Both the position numbers and the translations under genes were made by a program. DNA of 64,000 bases from HGM04593 sp045660825 (lineage in GTDB: Bacteria > Bacteroidota > Bacteroidia > Bacteroidales > Bacteroidaceae). Of this stretch, positions 8,907-16,542 are shown one piece after another. Location: contig JAZREN010000065.1 in NCBI GenBank assembly GCA_045660825.1, positions 1 to 64,000 on the forward strand, in the 5' to 3' direction. The notes beneath the pieces were generated by a model. The model worked only from the letters and a program-made list of their open reading frames with translations. It was not told the DNA's origin and made no database searches. Position 1 is the first letter of the stretch; the number at the start of each line of letters is the position of its first letter.

Positions 8907-9898
8907 CCTCTGTTATAAATCTTTGTAAGGTTCTTTTTTGTTTCAAGCGGCTGTTTGAGTATCATTTTGAACCACAATGCCTTGAGAAAACCCGTGCCAT
9001 AGCCGGCAATCTGCACAGCGGCAGCCACCACAGACAAGAGCGCAACCTTCAGACTCCTGTTCTTGAACAACGAGTCGAAGAAGATGAGCAAGGCATAGAG
9101 CAACGGCAGCAACAACAGCCAAGGACAGAAAATTGCGGCAATCAACAGTGCCACTCCCAAAACGAGCAACAGCGCAGGCGCAGTGTGGACAATCTTCAAT
9201 GATCCCGGGTGCAGAATCTGCAACCATATTCTCGCCTGGCCAAAGTTATTTACCTGTTTGAAGAAACGGCTCATGTCAATGCGGCGCTTGTGATAAACGA
9301 ACACAGGACGTATCAGGCGAATCTTGAAACCGGCATTGCGTATGCGTATGCTAAGGTCAATATCCTCGCCCATCATATCCTTGAAATCGCCCACTGTCTC
9401 ATAGACCTTCTTTGAGAATCCCATGTTGAATGTTCGGGGACAGAATTTCTCCATCACGGCCTTGCCGCCACGTATGCCGCCTGTTGTCCAGAACGATGTC
9501 ATGGCATGACTCACAGCCTTCTGCATATCCGAGAACGAACTGTCGGCTGCATCGGGACCACCAAAGCAATCGGCATACTCAGCAGTCATTTCTGCCTCAA
9601 GCGTCTCAAAATATGTCGGGGGCAGTATCACATCCGAGTCAAAGAAGAGCAGATAATCACCAGTGGCTCTCTGCATTCCATAGTTACGCGTCTCGCTACG
9701 GCCCGAATTCTCCTTATAGTAATAGTGGATAGTAAAAAAAGAACGATAGTGATCAAGCAAATGATCACATCGTTCTTTTGAGCCATCCTCTATAATAAGC
9801 AACTCAAATGGTTTTACCGTCTGAGCCTTCAGGCTGTCAAGCAGTTCCTTTACCTCGCCTGGCCTGTTATAAACAGGAACAATTATAGAGTATAACAA
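8903..9898 (-). CDS. Glycosyltransferase family 2 with C-terminal membrane helices
   Basis: The 331-residue protein begins with the GT-A fold: IIVPVYNRPGEVKELLDSL, LLIIEDGS and the metal-binding LLFFDSDVILP. GEDIDLSIRIRNAGF is the E-D-x-D-L type acceptor/catalytic region near residue 180. Two hydrophobic stretches near residues 250-290 anchor it in the inner membrane. It transfers a sugar from a nucleotide or lipid donor to an unknown acceptor, probably a surface polysaccharide or glycolipid. It is the first gene of the run that ends in lpxH, which fits an envelope role but does not prove it. Confidence 0.9.
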   Translation of the reverse strand: MLYSIIVPVYNRPGEVKELLDSLKAQTVKPFELLIIEDGSKERCDHLLDHYRSFFTIHYYYKENSGRSETRNYGMQRATGDYLLFFDSDVILPPTYFETLEAEMTAEYADCFGGPDAADSSFSDMQKAVSHAMTSFWTTGGIRGGKAVMEKFCPRTFNMGFSKKVYETVGDFKDMMGEDIDLSIRIRNAGFKIRLIRPVFVYHKRRIDMSRFFKQVNNFGQARIWLQILHPGSLKIVHTAPALLLVLGVALLIAAIFCPWLLLLPLLYALLIFFDSLFKNRSLKVALLSVVAAAVQIAGYGTGFLKALWFKMILKQPLETKKNLTKIYNRG

Positions 9899-9930
9899 AA
9901 CTTTGTCTTTTATTTAAAGTTAAACTTGTC

Positions 9931-10041
9931 CATTAAAAAAGTGGGAGAACAAGGCTTACGGTAAAGGCGTAACACCGGAGTTTATCTTAGTAAATGAGGA
10001 TTTACGACTTCCCGTATAACGCAGTTATCACCTTTTTAATG
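9931..10041. repeat. 111-bp intergenic element with inverted ends and inner hairpins
   Basis: The ends CATTAAAAAAGTG (9931-9943) and CACCTTTTTAATG (10029-10041) are inverted repeats with one mismatch. Inside, GTAAAT-GAGG-ATTTAC and ATAAC-GCA-GTTAT form small hairpins. It lies between efp and the glycosyltransferase, both on the minus strand, and has no convincing frame. It may be a structured transcript, a read-through terminator for efp, or a small mobile element. Confidence 0.55.
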
Positions 10042-10049
10042 AGTCAAGA

Positions 10050-10616
10050 TTATGCCTTTACGCGACCAACATAAGAACCGTCACGTGTGTCAATCTCAAC
10101 AAGCTCACCCTCGTTAATGAAGAGAGGAACGCGAATCTCGGCACCGGTCTCCACAGTAGCAGGCTTTGTTGTGTTTGTTGCTGTATCACCCTTGAGACCT
10201 GGCTCTGTATATGTGATTGCAAGAACAACCTTCACAGGCATGTCGGCATAAAGGATAGTCTCAGTTGAAGCGTCGGTAACAACCTCAAGTGTCATACCTT
10301 CCTTCATGAAAGCTACACCGTTGATCTGCTCTGAAGCGATGGTCACCTGCTCGAAAGTCTCCTGGTTCATAAATACATACTCCTCGCCCTCCTGATAGAG
10401 ATACTGGTATGGACGACGCTCAACGCGTACATCCTCAAGCTTCTCACCGATGTTGAAACGACGATCCAATACATAGCCGTCAACAACATCCTTAAGCTTT
10501 GTACGCATAAAAGTGTTACCCTTACCTGGCTTTACGTGCAAGAAATCGATACAGAAATACAACTTACCATCCATGCGGATTGCTGTACCTTTTTTAATGT
10601 CTTCAGCATTAATCAT
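10050..10616 (-). CDS. efp: Elongation factor P
   Basis: The 188-residue protein has the full three-domain length. The N-terminal KOW-like domain contains LHVKPGKGNTFMRTKLK, with Lys32 at the tip of the loop that is modified in many species. The OB domains follow, with the C-terminal TNTTKPATVETG and RDGSYVGRV. EF-P binds between the ribosomal P and E sites and relieves stalling at proline runs. The gene is alone on its strand and is preceded by an unusual repeated promoter region. No EpmA/EpmB modification gene is in the window. Confidence 0.97.
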   Translation of the reverse strand: MINAEDIKKGTAIRMDGKLYFCIDFLHVKPGKGNTFMRTKLKDVVDGYVLDRRFNIGEKLEDVRVERRPYQYLYQEGEEYVFMNQETFEQVTIASEQINGVAFMKEGMTLEVVTDASTETILYADMPVKVVLAITYTEPGLKGDTATNTTKPATVETGAEIRVPLFINEGELVEIDTRDGSYVGRVKA

Positions 10617-11019
10617 AAATCTACTATTTTTTGAATTAAACTATTACCTTCTTGAAAAACTTTGCAAATATAGCAAAAACGAGCGAAATAATATCAAGCT
10701 AGGCTTGAATATTTCAAAGCGAGTGCCAATTATATTGGAGCTTTAGCTCAAATATAGTTCAAACGAGCGAGAAATACGAAGCTTGCTTCAGTATTTTTCA
10801 AAGCGAGTGCCAATTATATTGGAGCTTTAGCTCAAATATACGAATAAACGAGCGAAAGTTTATTCAAAATCAGGCATTTTTTACTATTTTTGCAGTTATT
10901 TTTGAATAGCGCCATAATATTAGGTAAATATTATGTATGTCAACATATTAAACGCGTTTTTCAATTAAACCTTTTTACATTTTCAGAGTCAAAACACTAT
11001 TAAACAATACAGAAAAACA
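10617..11019. promoter_or_regulatory. Divergent regulatory region between efp and the RND operon
   Basis: This 403-base region has no gene. On the minus strand TATATTTG at 10672-10665 is a good -7 box for efp. On the plus strand TATTTTTG at 10885-10892 is a candidate -7 box for the efflux operon. Between them lies an 84-bp tandem repeat. The remaining 120 bases before the adaptor ATG are AT-rich leader. Confidence 0.6.
10665..10855. repeat. 84-bp tandem repeat, about 2.3 copies, each with a -7-like box and small hairpins
   Basis: CAAATATA (the reverse of TATATTTG) occurs at 10665, 10749 and 10833, exactly 84 bases apart, each followed by ACGAGCGA. A 45-base block is repeated exactly at 10712-10756 and 10796-10840 and contains CCAAT-TAT-ATTGG and GAGCT-TT-AGCTC hairpins. 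A further hairpin is CAAGC-TAG-GCTTG in the first unit and GAAGC-TT-GCTTC in the second, so both sides of the stem changed together. Confidence 0.85.
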
Positions 11020-12096
11020 ATGAACAAATATCTTAAATGGGGATTTGTGGCAGCCATTGCTGCCGGAGCGTCAGTATTTGGCTATTTCCAGCTGATGCCA
11101 CGACAGAACGAGGAACTGGCCATTGCAGACGCAACGCCGGTGAAAAACAACAAGAAGATACTCGAAGTGACAGCAAAGATTCTTGAGCCAAAGTTACTTA
11201 CCGACGAGATACTCACAGTGGGCAAACTGGTACCCGACGAAGAGGTTCAGCTCACATTTGAGACATCGGGAAAAATCACCGAGATATATTTCAAAGAGGG
11301 TACATTTGTTGAGAAAGGCACTCTTCTTGCAAAGGTGAATGACTCACAGTTGCAGGCACAGCTGGCACGTCTTGAGGCACAGGTACCACTTGCCGAGGAG
11401 CGTGTATACCGCCAGAGTGCGCTCTTGCAGCGCGATGCCGTGAGCAAGGAGGCGCTTGAGATTGTGAAGACCGAGCTGGCCACACTCAATGCCGACATTG
11501 AGCAGGTAAAGGCACACATAGAAATGACCGAGTTGCGTGCTCCGTTCGACGGTATCATCGGTTTACGCCAGGTGAGCGTGGGTACATATGCATCGCCATC
11601 GACAATCGTAGCCTCACTCACATCAATATCACCGATAAAGATTGAGTTCTCCGTTTCGGAGCGATATGCAAAGGATGTGAAGAGAGGTACAAATCTCACA
11701 TTCAACGTAGACGGTTTCACCACTCCATTCGAGGCACAGGTATATGCAACCGAATCGAGCCTTGACCCTGAGACACACAACCTCACAGTGCGTGCTCTCT
11801 ACGACAACAGTGACCAGATGCTCATGCCAGGCCAGTACACCGGCATCAGACTGAAGCAGAAGGAGATCACCGATGCAATCTCTGTACCTGCAGAGGCCAT
11901 TGTGCCAGAAATGGGCAAGAACAAGGTCTTTGTGTACCGTGGCGGCAAAGCCGAGCCGGTAGACATAACAATAGGCCTGCGCACCGATTCCGAAGTGCAG
12001 GTAGTTGAAGGCCTGCAGAGAGGTGACACCATACTCACATCGGGTACACTGCAGTTGCGCAAGGGTTCAGCCGTAAATATCGTAAGTTTTGAATAA
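11020..12096 (+). CDS. RND efflux periplasmic adaptor (membrane fusion protein)
   Basis: The 358-residue protein has an N-terminal membrane anchor (WGFVAAIAAGASVFGYF), a lipoyl-like half motif GKITEIYFKEGTFVEKGTLL, a coiled-coil hairpin (QAQLARLEAQVPLAEERVYR), the second lipoyl half (ELRAPFDGIIGLRQVSVGTY) and the beta-barrel and membrane-proximal domains. It bridges an inner membrane RND pump and a TolC channel. It is the first gene of a three-gene operon, 21 bases before the pump. The substrate cannot be told from sequence; no regulator gene is adjacent. Confidence 0.95.
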   Translation: MNKYLKWGFVAAIAAGASVFGYFQLMPRQNEELAIADATPVKNNKKILEVTAKILEPKLLTDEILTVGKLVPDEEVQLTFETSGKITEIYFKEGTFVEKGTLLAKVNDSQLQAQLARLEAQVPLAEERVYRQSALLQRDAVSKEALEIVKTELATLNADIEQVKAHIEMTELRAPFDGIIGLRQVSVGTYASPSTIVASLTSISPIKIEFSVSERYAKDVKRGTNLTFNVDGFTTPFEAQVYATESSLDPETHNLTVRALYDNSDQMLMPGQYTGIRLKQKEITDAISVPAEAIVPEMGKNKVFVYRGGKAEPVDITIGLRTDSEVQVVEGLQRGDTILTSGTLQLRKGSAVNIVSFE

Positions 12097-12117
12097 CGCA
12101 CGCCAAAAAGCATACAT

Positions 12118-15100
12118 ATGAACATATCCGAATTGAGCATCCGTCGCCCTGTGCTTGCCACGGTGCTTACCATAATAATCATAATCTTCGGTATCATTGG
12201 CTACAACACCCTTGGCGTACGCGAGTACCCATCGGTCGACAACCCCATCATATCTGTATCCTGCAGCTATGCCGGTGCTAACGCCGATGTAATCGAGAGC
12301 CAGATTACCGAGCCTCTTGAGCAGAACATCAACGGTATCCCGGGCATACGCTCAATCTCCAGCGTCAGCCAGCAGGGACAGTGCCGTATAACCGTGGAGT
12401 TCGAGTTGTCGGTAGACCTTGAGACAGCCGCCAACGACGTGCGCGACAAGGTTTCACGCGCACAGCGTTTCCTTCCACGCGACTGCGATCCCCCAACTGT
12501 GTCAAAAGCCGACGCTGATGCCACACCAATCCTTATGATTGCCATACAGAGCGGCAACCGCTCTTTGCTTGAACTGAGCGAGATAGCCGACGTCACCGTA
12601 AAGGAGCAGTTGCAGACAATCCCCGATGTCAGCAGCGTACAAATTTGGGGTGAGAAGCGCTACTCAATGCGTTTGTGGCTCGACCCCACCAAACTTGCCG
12701 CACATGGACTCACACCTGTCGACGTAAAGAATGCCATAACCAACGAAAACGTGGAGCTTCCATCGGGAAGTATCGAGGGAAACACTGTTGAGCTCACATT
12801 GCGCACAATGGGACAGATGCACACTGCCGACGAGTTCAACAACATCATTCTGAAGAAAAGCGGAGGCAACATCATACGCATCAGCGATGTCGGACACGCC
12901 GAGCTTGGCCCTGCCGACCTCAAGAGCTACATGAAGATGAACGGTGTGCCAATGGTGGGTGTTGCGGTGATACCACAGCCCGGAGCTAACCACATTGAGA
13001 TTGCCGATGCCGTATATGCACGTATGGAGCAGATGAAGAAAGACCTGCCCGACGACGTGGAATACACCTATGGTTTTGACAGCACAAAGTTCATCCGCGC
13101 ATCAATCGACGAGGTAAAGAGCACCATATACGAGGCCTTCATCCTTGTAATCATCATCATCTTCCTGTTCCTTCGCGACTGGCGCGTTACACTTGTGCCC
13201 TGTATCGTGATTCCGGTATCATTGATCGGTGCATTCTTTGTGATGTACATTGCAGGATTCTCAATCAACGTGCTCACAATGCTTGCCATTGTGCTGTCGG
13301 TGGGTCTTGTGGTCGACGATGCCATTGTGATGACCGAGAACATATACATACGCATTGAGCAAGGAATGCGACCGCTCAAAGCCGGTATCGAGGGTTCAAA
13401 GGAGATTTTCTTTGCAGTAATCTCCACAACCATCACCCTCATAGCCGTGTTCCTCCCGATTGTCTTCATGGAAGGTACCAGCGGCCGTCTGTTCCGCGAG
13501 TTCAGTTTTGTGGTGGCCGGTTCTGTTGTCATTTCATCATTTGCGGCGCTGACATTCACCCCCATGATTGCAACCAAGCTGCTCAAGCGCCGTACCGAGC
13601 AGAAATGGCTCTACCGCAAGACCGAGCCTTTCTTTACAGGCCTCAACAACATCTACTACAAATCGCTCAACGCCTTTTTGAAGGTACGTTGGGTTGCCAT
13701 ACCGGTGCTGCTCATCATGTTTGTACTAATTGGATACCTGTGGAACAAGATTCCTGCCGAAATGGCTCCAATGGAAGACCGCTCGCAGATAACCGTAAAC
13801 ACACGCGGTGCCGAAGGTGTGAGCTACGAATATATGCGTGACTACACCGAGGAGATCACACTGTTGGTTGACTCCATTATCCCCGACGCCGTATCAGTGA
13901 CATCACGTGTATCCAATGGTGGCGGTAACATAAGAATCACATTGAAGGACATCGATGAGCGCGACTACTCGCAGATGGAGGTAGCCGAGAAGCTCACTGC
14001 AGCCATTGGCAGCAAGACCAAAGCCAGAGCATTCGTGCAGCAGCAGTCATCGTTCGGTGGCCGCCGTGGCAGCATGCCGATACAATACGTTATACAGGCC
14101 ACAAGTTCCGAGAAGCTACAAGAGGTGCTGCCCACATTCCTACAGCGCGTACACGAGAACCCTGTATTCAAAATGGGCGATGCCGACCTCAAGTTCAACA
14201 GCCCCGAGACACGTGTGAACATCAACCGCGACAAGGCCGGCATGCTTGGAGCAAGCGTGCGCGATGTTGCCGAGACACTGCAGTACGGTCTCAGCGGACA
14301 GCGTATGGGCTATTTCTACATGAACGGCAAGCAGTACGAGATTATTGGACAGATCAACCGCCAACAGCGCAACACACCATCGAGCGTAAAATCGATATAC
14401 ATACGTTGCGACGGTGGACAGATGATACAGCTCGACAACTTTGTAGAGTTCATCGAGTCGACAGCACCACCAAAGCTCTATCACTACAACCGTTTCCTTT
14501 CGGCAACAATATCTGCCGGACTTGCAGAGGGCAAGACCATTGGCGACGGACTTGCAGAGATGGACAAGATTGCCGAGGAGGTTCTTGACGACTCTTTCCG
14601 CACAGCACTCACCGGTGACTCAAAGGAATTCCGCGAGAGTTCATCGAGCCTCATGTTCGCCTTCATCCTTGCATTGGTGCTCATATACCTTATTCTTGCA
14701 GCCCAGTTCGAGAGTTTCAAAGACACGTTCATCATCATGCTCACCGTGCCGCTTGCCATTGCGGGAGCGCTCATATTCATGCACTACAGGGACATCACCA
14801 TGAACGTGTTCAGCCAAATCGGTATCATCATGCTCATTGGCCTTGTTGCGAAGAACGGTATTCTCATCGTCGAGTTCGCCAACATGAAACAGCAGGCCGG
14901 TGAAAGCAAAATGGATGCCATCAAGAACGCATCATTGCAGCGTCTGCGTCCGATTCTTATGACCAGCCTCTCTACAATGCTAGGACTTATCCCGCTGATG
15001 TTCGCGGGTGGCGAAGGTGCCAACCAGCGTATAGCAATGGGTACAGCCGTCGTTGGCGGTATGCTGGTATCAACCATACTCACAATGTACATCGTACCGG

Positions 15101-15159
15101 CAGTGTACAGCTACATTTCAACAGAGCAAAAGGATAAACAAGAGAAGGAAATCAAATGA
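12118..15159 (+). CDS. RND multidrug efflux pump, AcrB/MexB type (HAE1 family)
   Basis: The 1013-residue protein has the normal length and begins NISELSIRRPVLATVLTIII, the usual start of HAE1 pumps. It carries twelve predicted membrane helices in two halves, each followed by a large periplasmic loop. The proton-relay aspartates are present in TM4 as SVGLVVDDAIVMTENIY, and the second half has LIGLVAKNGILIVEFAN. It exports hydrophobic or amphiphilic compounds using the proton gradient. Its stop overlaps the start of the TolC gene by four bases, so the tripartite pump is complete in one operon. Confidence 0.97.
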   Translation: MNISELSIRRPVLATVLTIIIIIFGIIGYNTLGVREYPSVDNPIISVSCSYAGANADVIESQITEPLEQNINGIPGIRSISSVSQQGQCRITVEFELSVDLETAANDVRDKVSRAQRFLPRDCDPPTVSKADADATPILMIAIQSGNRSLLELSEIADVTVKEQLQTIPDVSSVQIWGEKRYSMRLWLDPTKLAAHGLTPVDVKNAITNENVELPSGSIEGNTVELTLRTMGQMHTADEFNNIILKKSGGNIIRISDVGHAELGPADLKSYMKMNGVPMVGVAVIPQPGANHIEIADAVYARMEQMKKDLPDDVEYTYGFDSTKFIRASIDEVKSTIYEAFILVIIIIFLFLRDWRVTLVPCIVIPVSLIGAFFVMYIAGFSINVLTMLAIVLSVGLVVDDAIVMTENIYIRIEQGMRPLKAGIEGSKEIFFAVISTTITLIAVFLPIVFMEGTSGRLFREFSFVVAGSVVISSFAALTFTPMIATKLLKRRTEQKWLYRKTEPFFTGLNNIYYKSLNAFLKVRWVAIPVLLIMFVLIGYLWNKIPAEMAPMEDRSQITVNTRGAEGVSYEYMRDYTEEITLLVDSIIPDAVSVTSRVSNGGGNIRITLKDIDERDYSQMEVAEKLTAAIGSKTKARAFVQQQSSFGGRRGSMPIQYVIQATSSEKLQEVLPTFLQRVHENPVFKMGDADLKFNSPETRVNINRDKAGMLGASVRDVAETLQYGLSGQRMGYFYMNGKQYEIIGQINRQQRNTPSSVKSIYIRCDGGQMIQLDNFVEFIESTAPPKLYHYNRFLSATISAGLAEGKTIGDGLAEMDKIAEEVLDDSFRTALTGDSKEFRESSSSLMFAFILALVLIYLILAAQFESFKDTFIIMLTVPLAIAGALIFMHYRDITMNVFSQIGIIMLIGLVAKNGILIVEFANMKQQAGESKMDAIKNASLQRLRPILMTSLSTMLGLIPLMFAGGEGANQRIAMGTAVVGGMLVSTILTMYIVPAVYSYISTEQKDKQEKEIK

Positions 15160-16472
15160 AAAGAACCATATTGACAATATTTGCCCTTGCGGCACTTGCC
15201 CTTGGCAGCAATGCACAGACATTATCCTTGAGCGAATGTCTGAAGAAGGGACTCGAGAACAACTACTCACTGCGCATAACACGCAATGAGGAGGAGGTTG
15301 CCCACAACAATGCCACGCTTGCCAACGCGGGCTATCTGCCTACCATTGACCTTGGCGCCGGCTACAACGGCTCGCTCAGCGGCAACAGCTCAAAGCTACG
15401 CTCGACCGGAGACGTTGAAAACAGCGGCAACAGTTTCGACAACACTGTCAGCGCTGGCATTGACGTGAACTGGACCATCTTCAACGGTTTCAAGACAAGC
15501 ACCACATACAAGCAACTGAAGGAGATGGAGAAGATGGGCGAGACCGAGACACGCCTTGCCATCGAGGATTTCATTGCCAACCTCGCCTCCGAGTATTACA
15601 ATTTCCTGCAGCAGCGTCTGCGACTCAACAACTACTACAATGCCGTGTTGCTCTCAAAGGAGCGCCTGCGCATTGTCGAAGAGCGCTACAACATAGGTAG
15701 TTTCTCGCGCCTCGACTACCAGCAGGCAAAAGTGGATTTCAACGCCGACAGTGCACAGTACATCAAGCAGCAGGAGGTGGTAATCACATCACGCATCGCG
15801 CTCAACGAAATGATGGCTATAGAACAGGTATACACCCCTATCACAACCGTTGAGACAACCATTGAGGTAGACAGCACACTCGATTTCGTCCACCTGTGGA
15901 ACTGCATGCTTGAGAACAATGCCGAGCTGGCGCTTGCCGACCACAACAAAGCCATCACCCAACTCGACTACAAAAAGGTCGTTTCGCGCAACTACCCCTA
16001 TCTGAAACTGAATGCAGGCTATGACTATGCATACAACAACTATGGCAAGGGAGCATACATGCACCGTAACGGTTGGGGTGGCAATGCATCGTTGACCATA
16101 GGCTTCAACATCTGGGACGGCAACCGTCGACGCGAGAAACGCAATGCACAGATTGCCATAGAGAATGGCAAACTGCAACGCGAGAAGCTCGTGCTCGCCC
16201 TGAAGGCCGACCTTGGCAACATGTGGCAGGCCTACCAGAACAACCTGCAGTTGCTGAACCTTGAGAAACTGAATGTCATCACAGCGCGCGAGAACCACGA
16301 CATTGCCAAAGAACGTTATATGCTTGGTGACCTCTCGGGTATAGAGATGCGCGAGGCACAGCAGAGCCTCCTGCAGGCCGAAGAACGACTGCTCTCTGTC
16401 GAATATGACACCAAGATTTGCGAGATTTCCCTCTTGCTCATCAGCGGAGAGATTGACCGTTACCTTGAATAA
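15156..16472 (+). CDS. TolC-family outer membrane channel of the RND pump
   Basis: The 438-residue protein starts with a signal peptide (MKRTILTIFALAALALGSNA) and consists of two outer membrane efflux (OEP) repeats, with LSLSECLKKGLENNYSLRI at the start of the first. It forms the outer membrane duct for the adaptor and pump just upstream. It overlaps the pump gene through ATGA. It is not closely similar by eye to the TolC-like protein at 4006, which lacks a partner. Confidence 0.94.
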   Translation: MKRTILTIFALAALALGSNAQTLSLSECLKKGLENNYSLRITRNEEEVAHNNATLANAGYLPTIDLGAGYNGSLSGNSSKLRSTGDVENSGNSFDNTVSAGIDVNWTIFNGFKTSTTYKQLKEMEKMGETETRLAIEDFIANLASEYYNFLQQRLRLNNYYNAVLLSKERLRIVEERYNIGSFSRLDYQQAKVDFNADSAQYIKQQEVVITSRIALNEMMAIEQVYTPITTVETTIEVDSTLDFVHLWNCMLENNAELALADHNKAITQLDYKKVVSRNYPYLKLNAGYDYAYNNYGKGAYMHRNGWGGNASLTIGFNIWDGNRRREKRNAQIAIENGKLQREKLVLALKADLGNMWQAYQNNLQLLNLEKLNVITARENHDIAKERYMLGDLSGIEMREAQQSLLQAEERLLSVEYDTKICEISLLLISGEIDRYLE

Positions 16473-16496
16473 CAGCATGGGGTACAGACTTTTTTG

Positions 16497-16504
16497 TACC
16501 TTTG
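16497..16504 (+). promoter_or_regulatory. -7 box for the TonB-dependent receptor gene
   Basis: TACCTTTG matches TAnnTTTG and lies 38 bases before the ATG at 16543. This supports that start and separate transcription from the RND operon. No good -33 element is seen at the right spacing. Confidence 0.6.
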
Positions 16505-16542
16505 CACGCCAAATTCCTAAAGAAAAGAATTACAATATAGAA

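Noticed and set aside
10665..10855. CRISPR array
   Set aside because: Units are 84 bases long with little variable sequence, only about two copies, and there are no cas genes.
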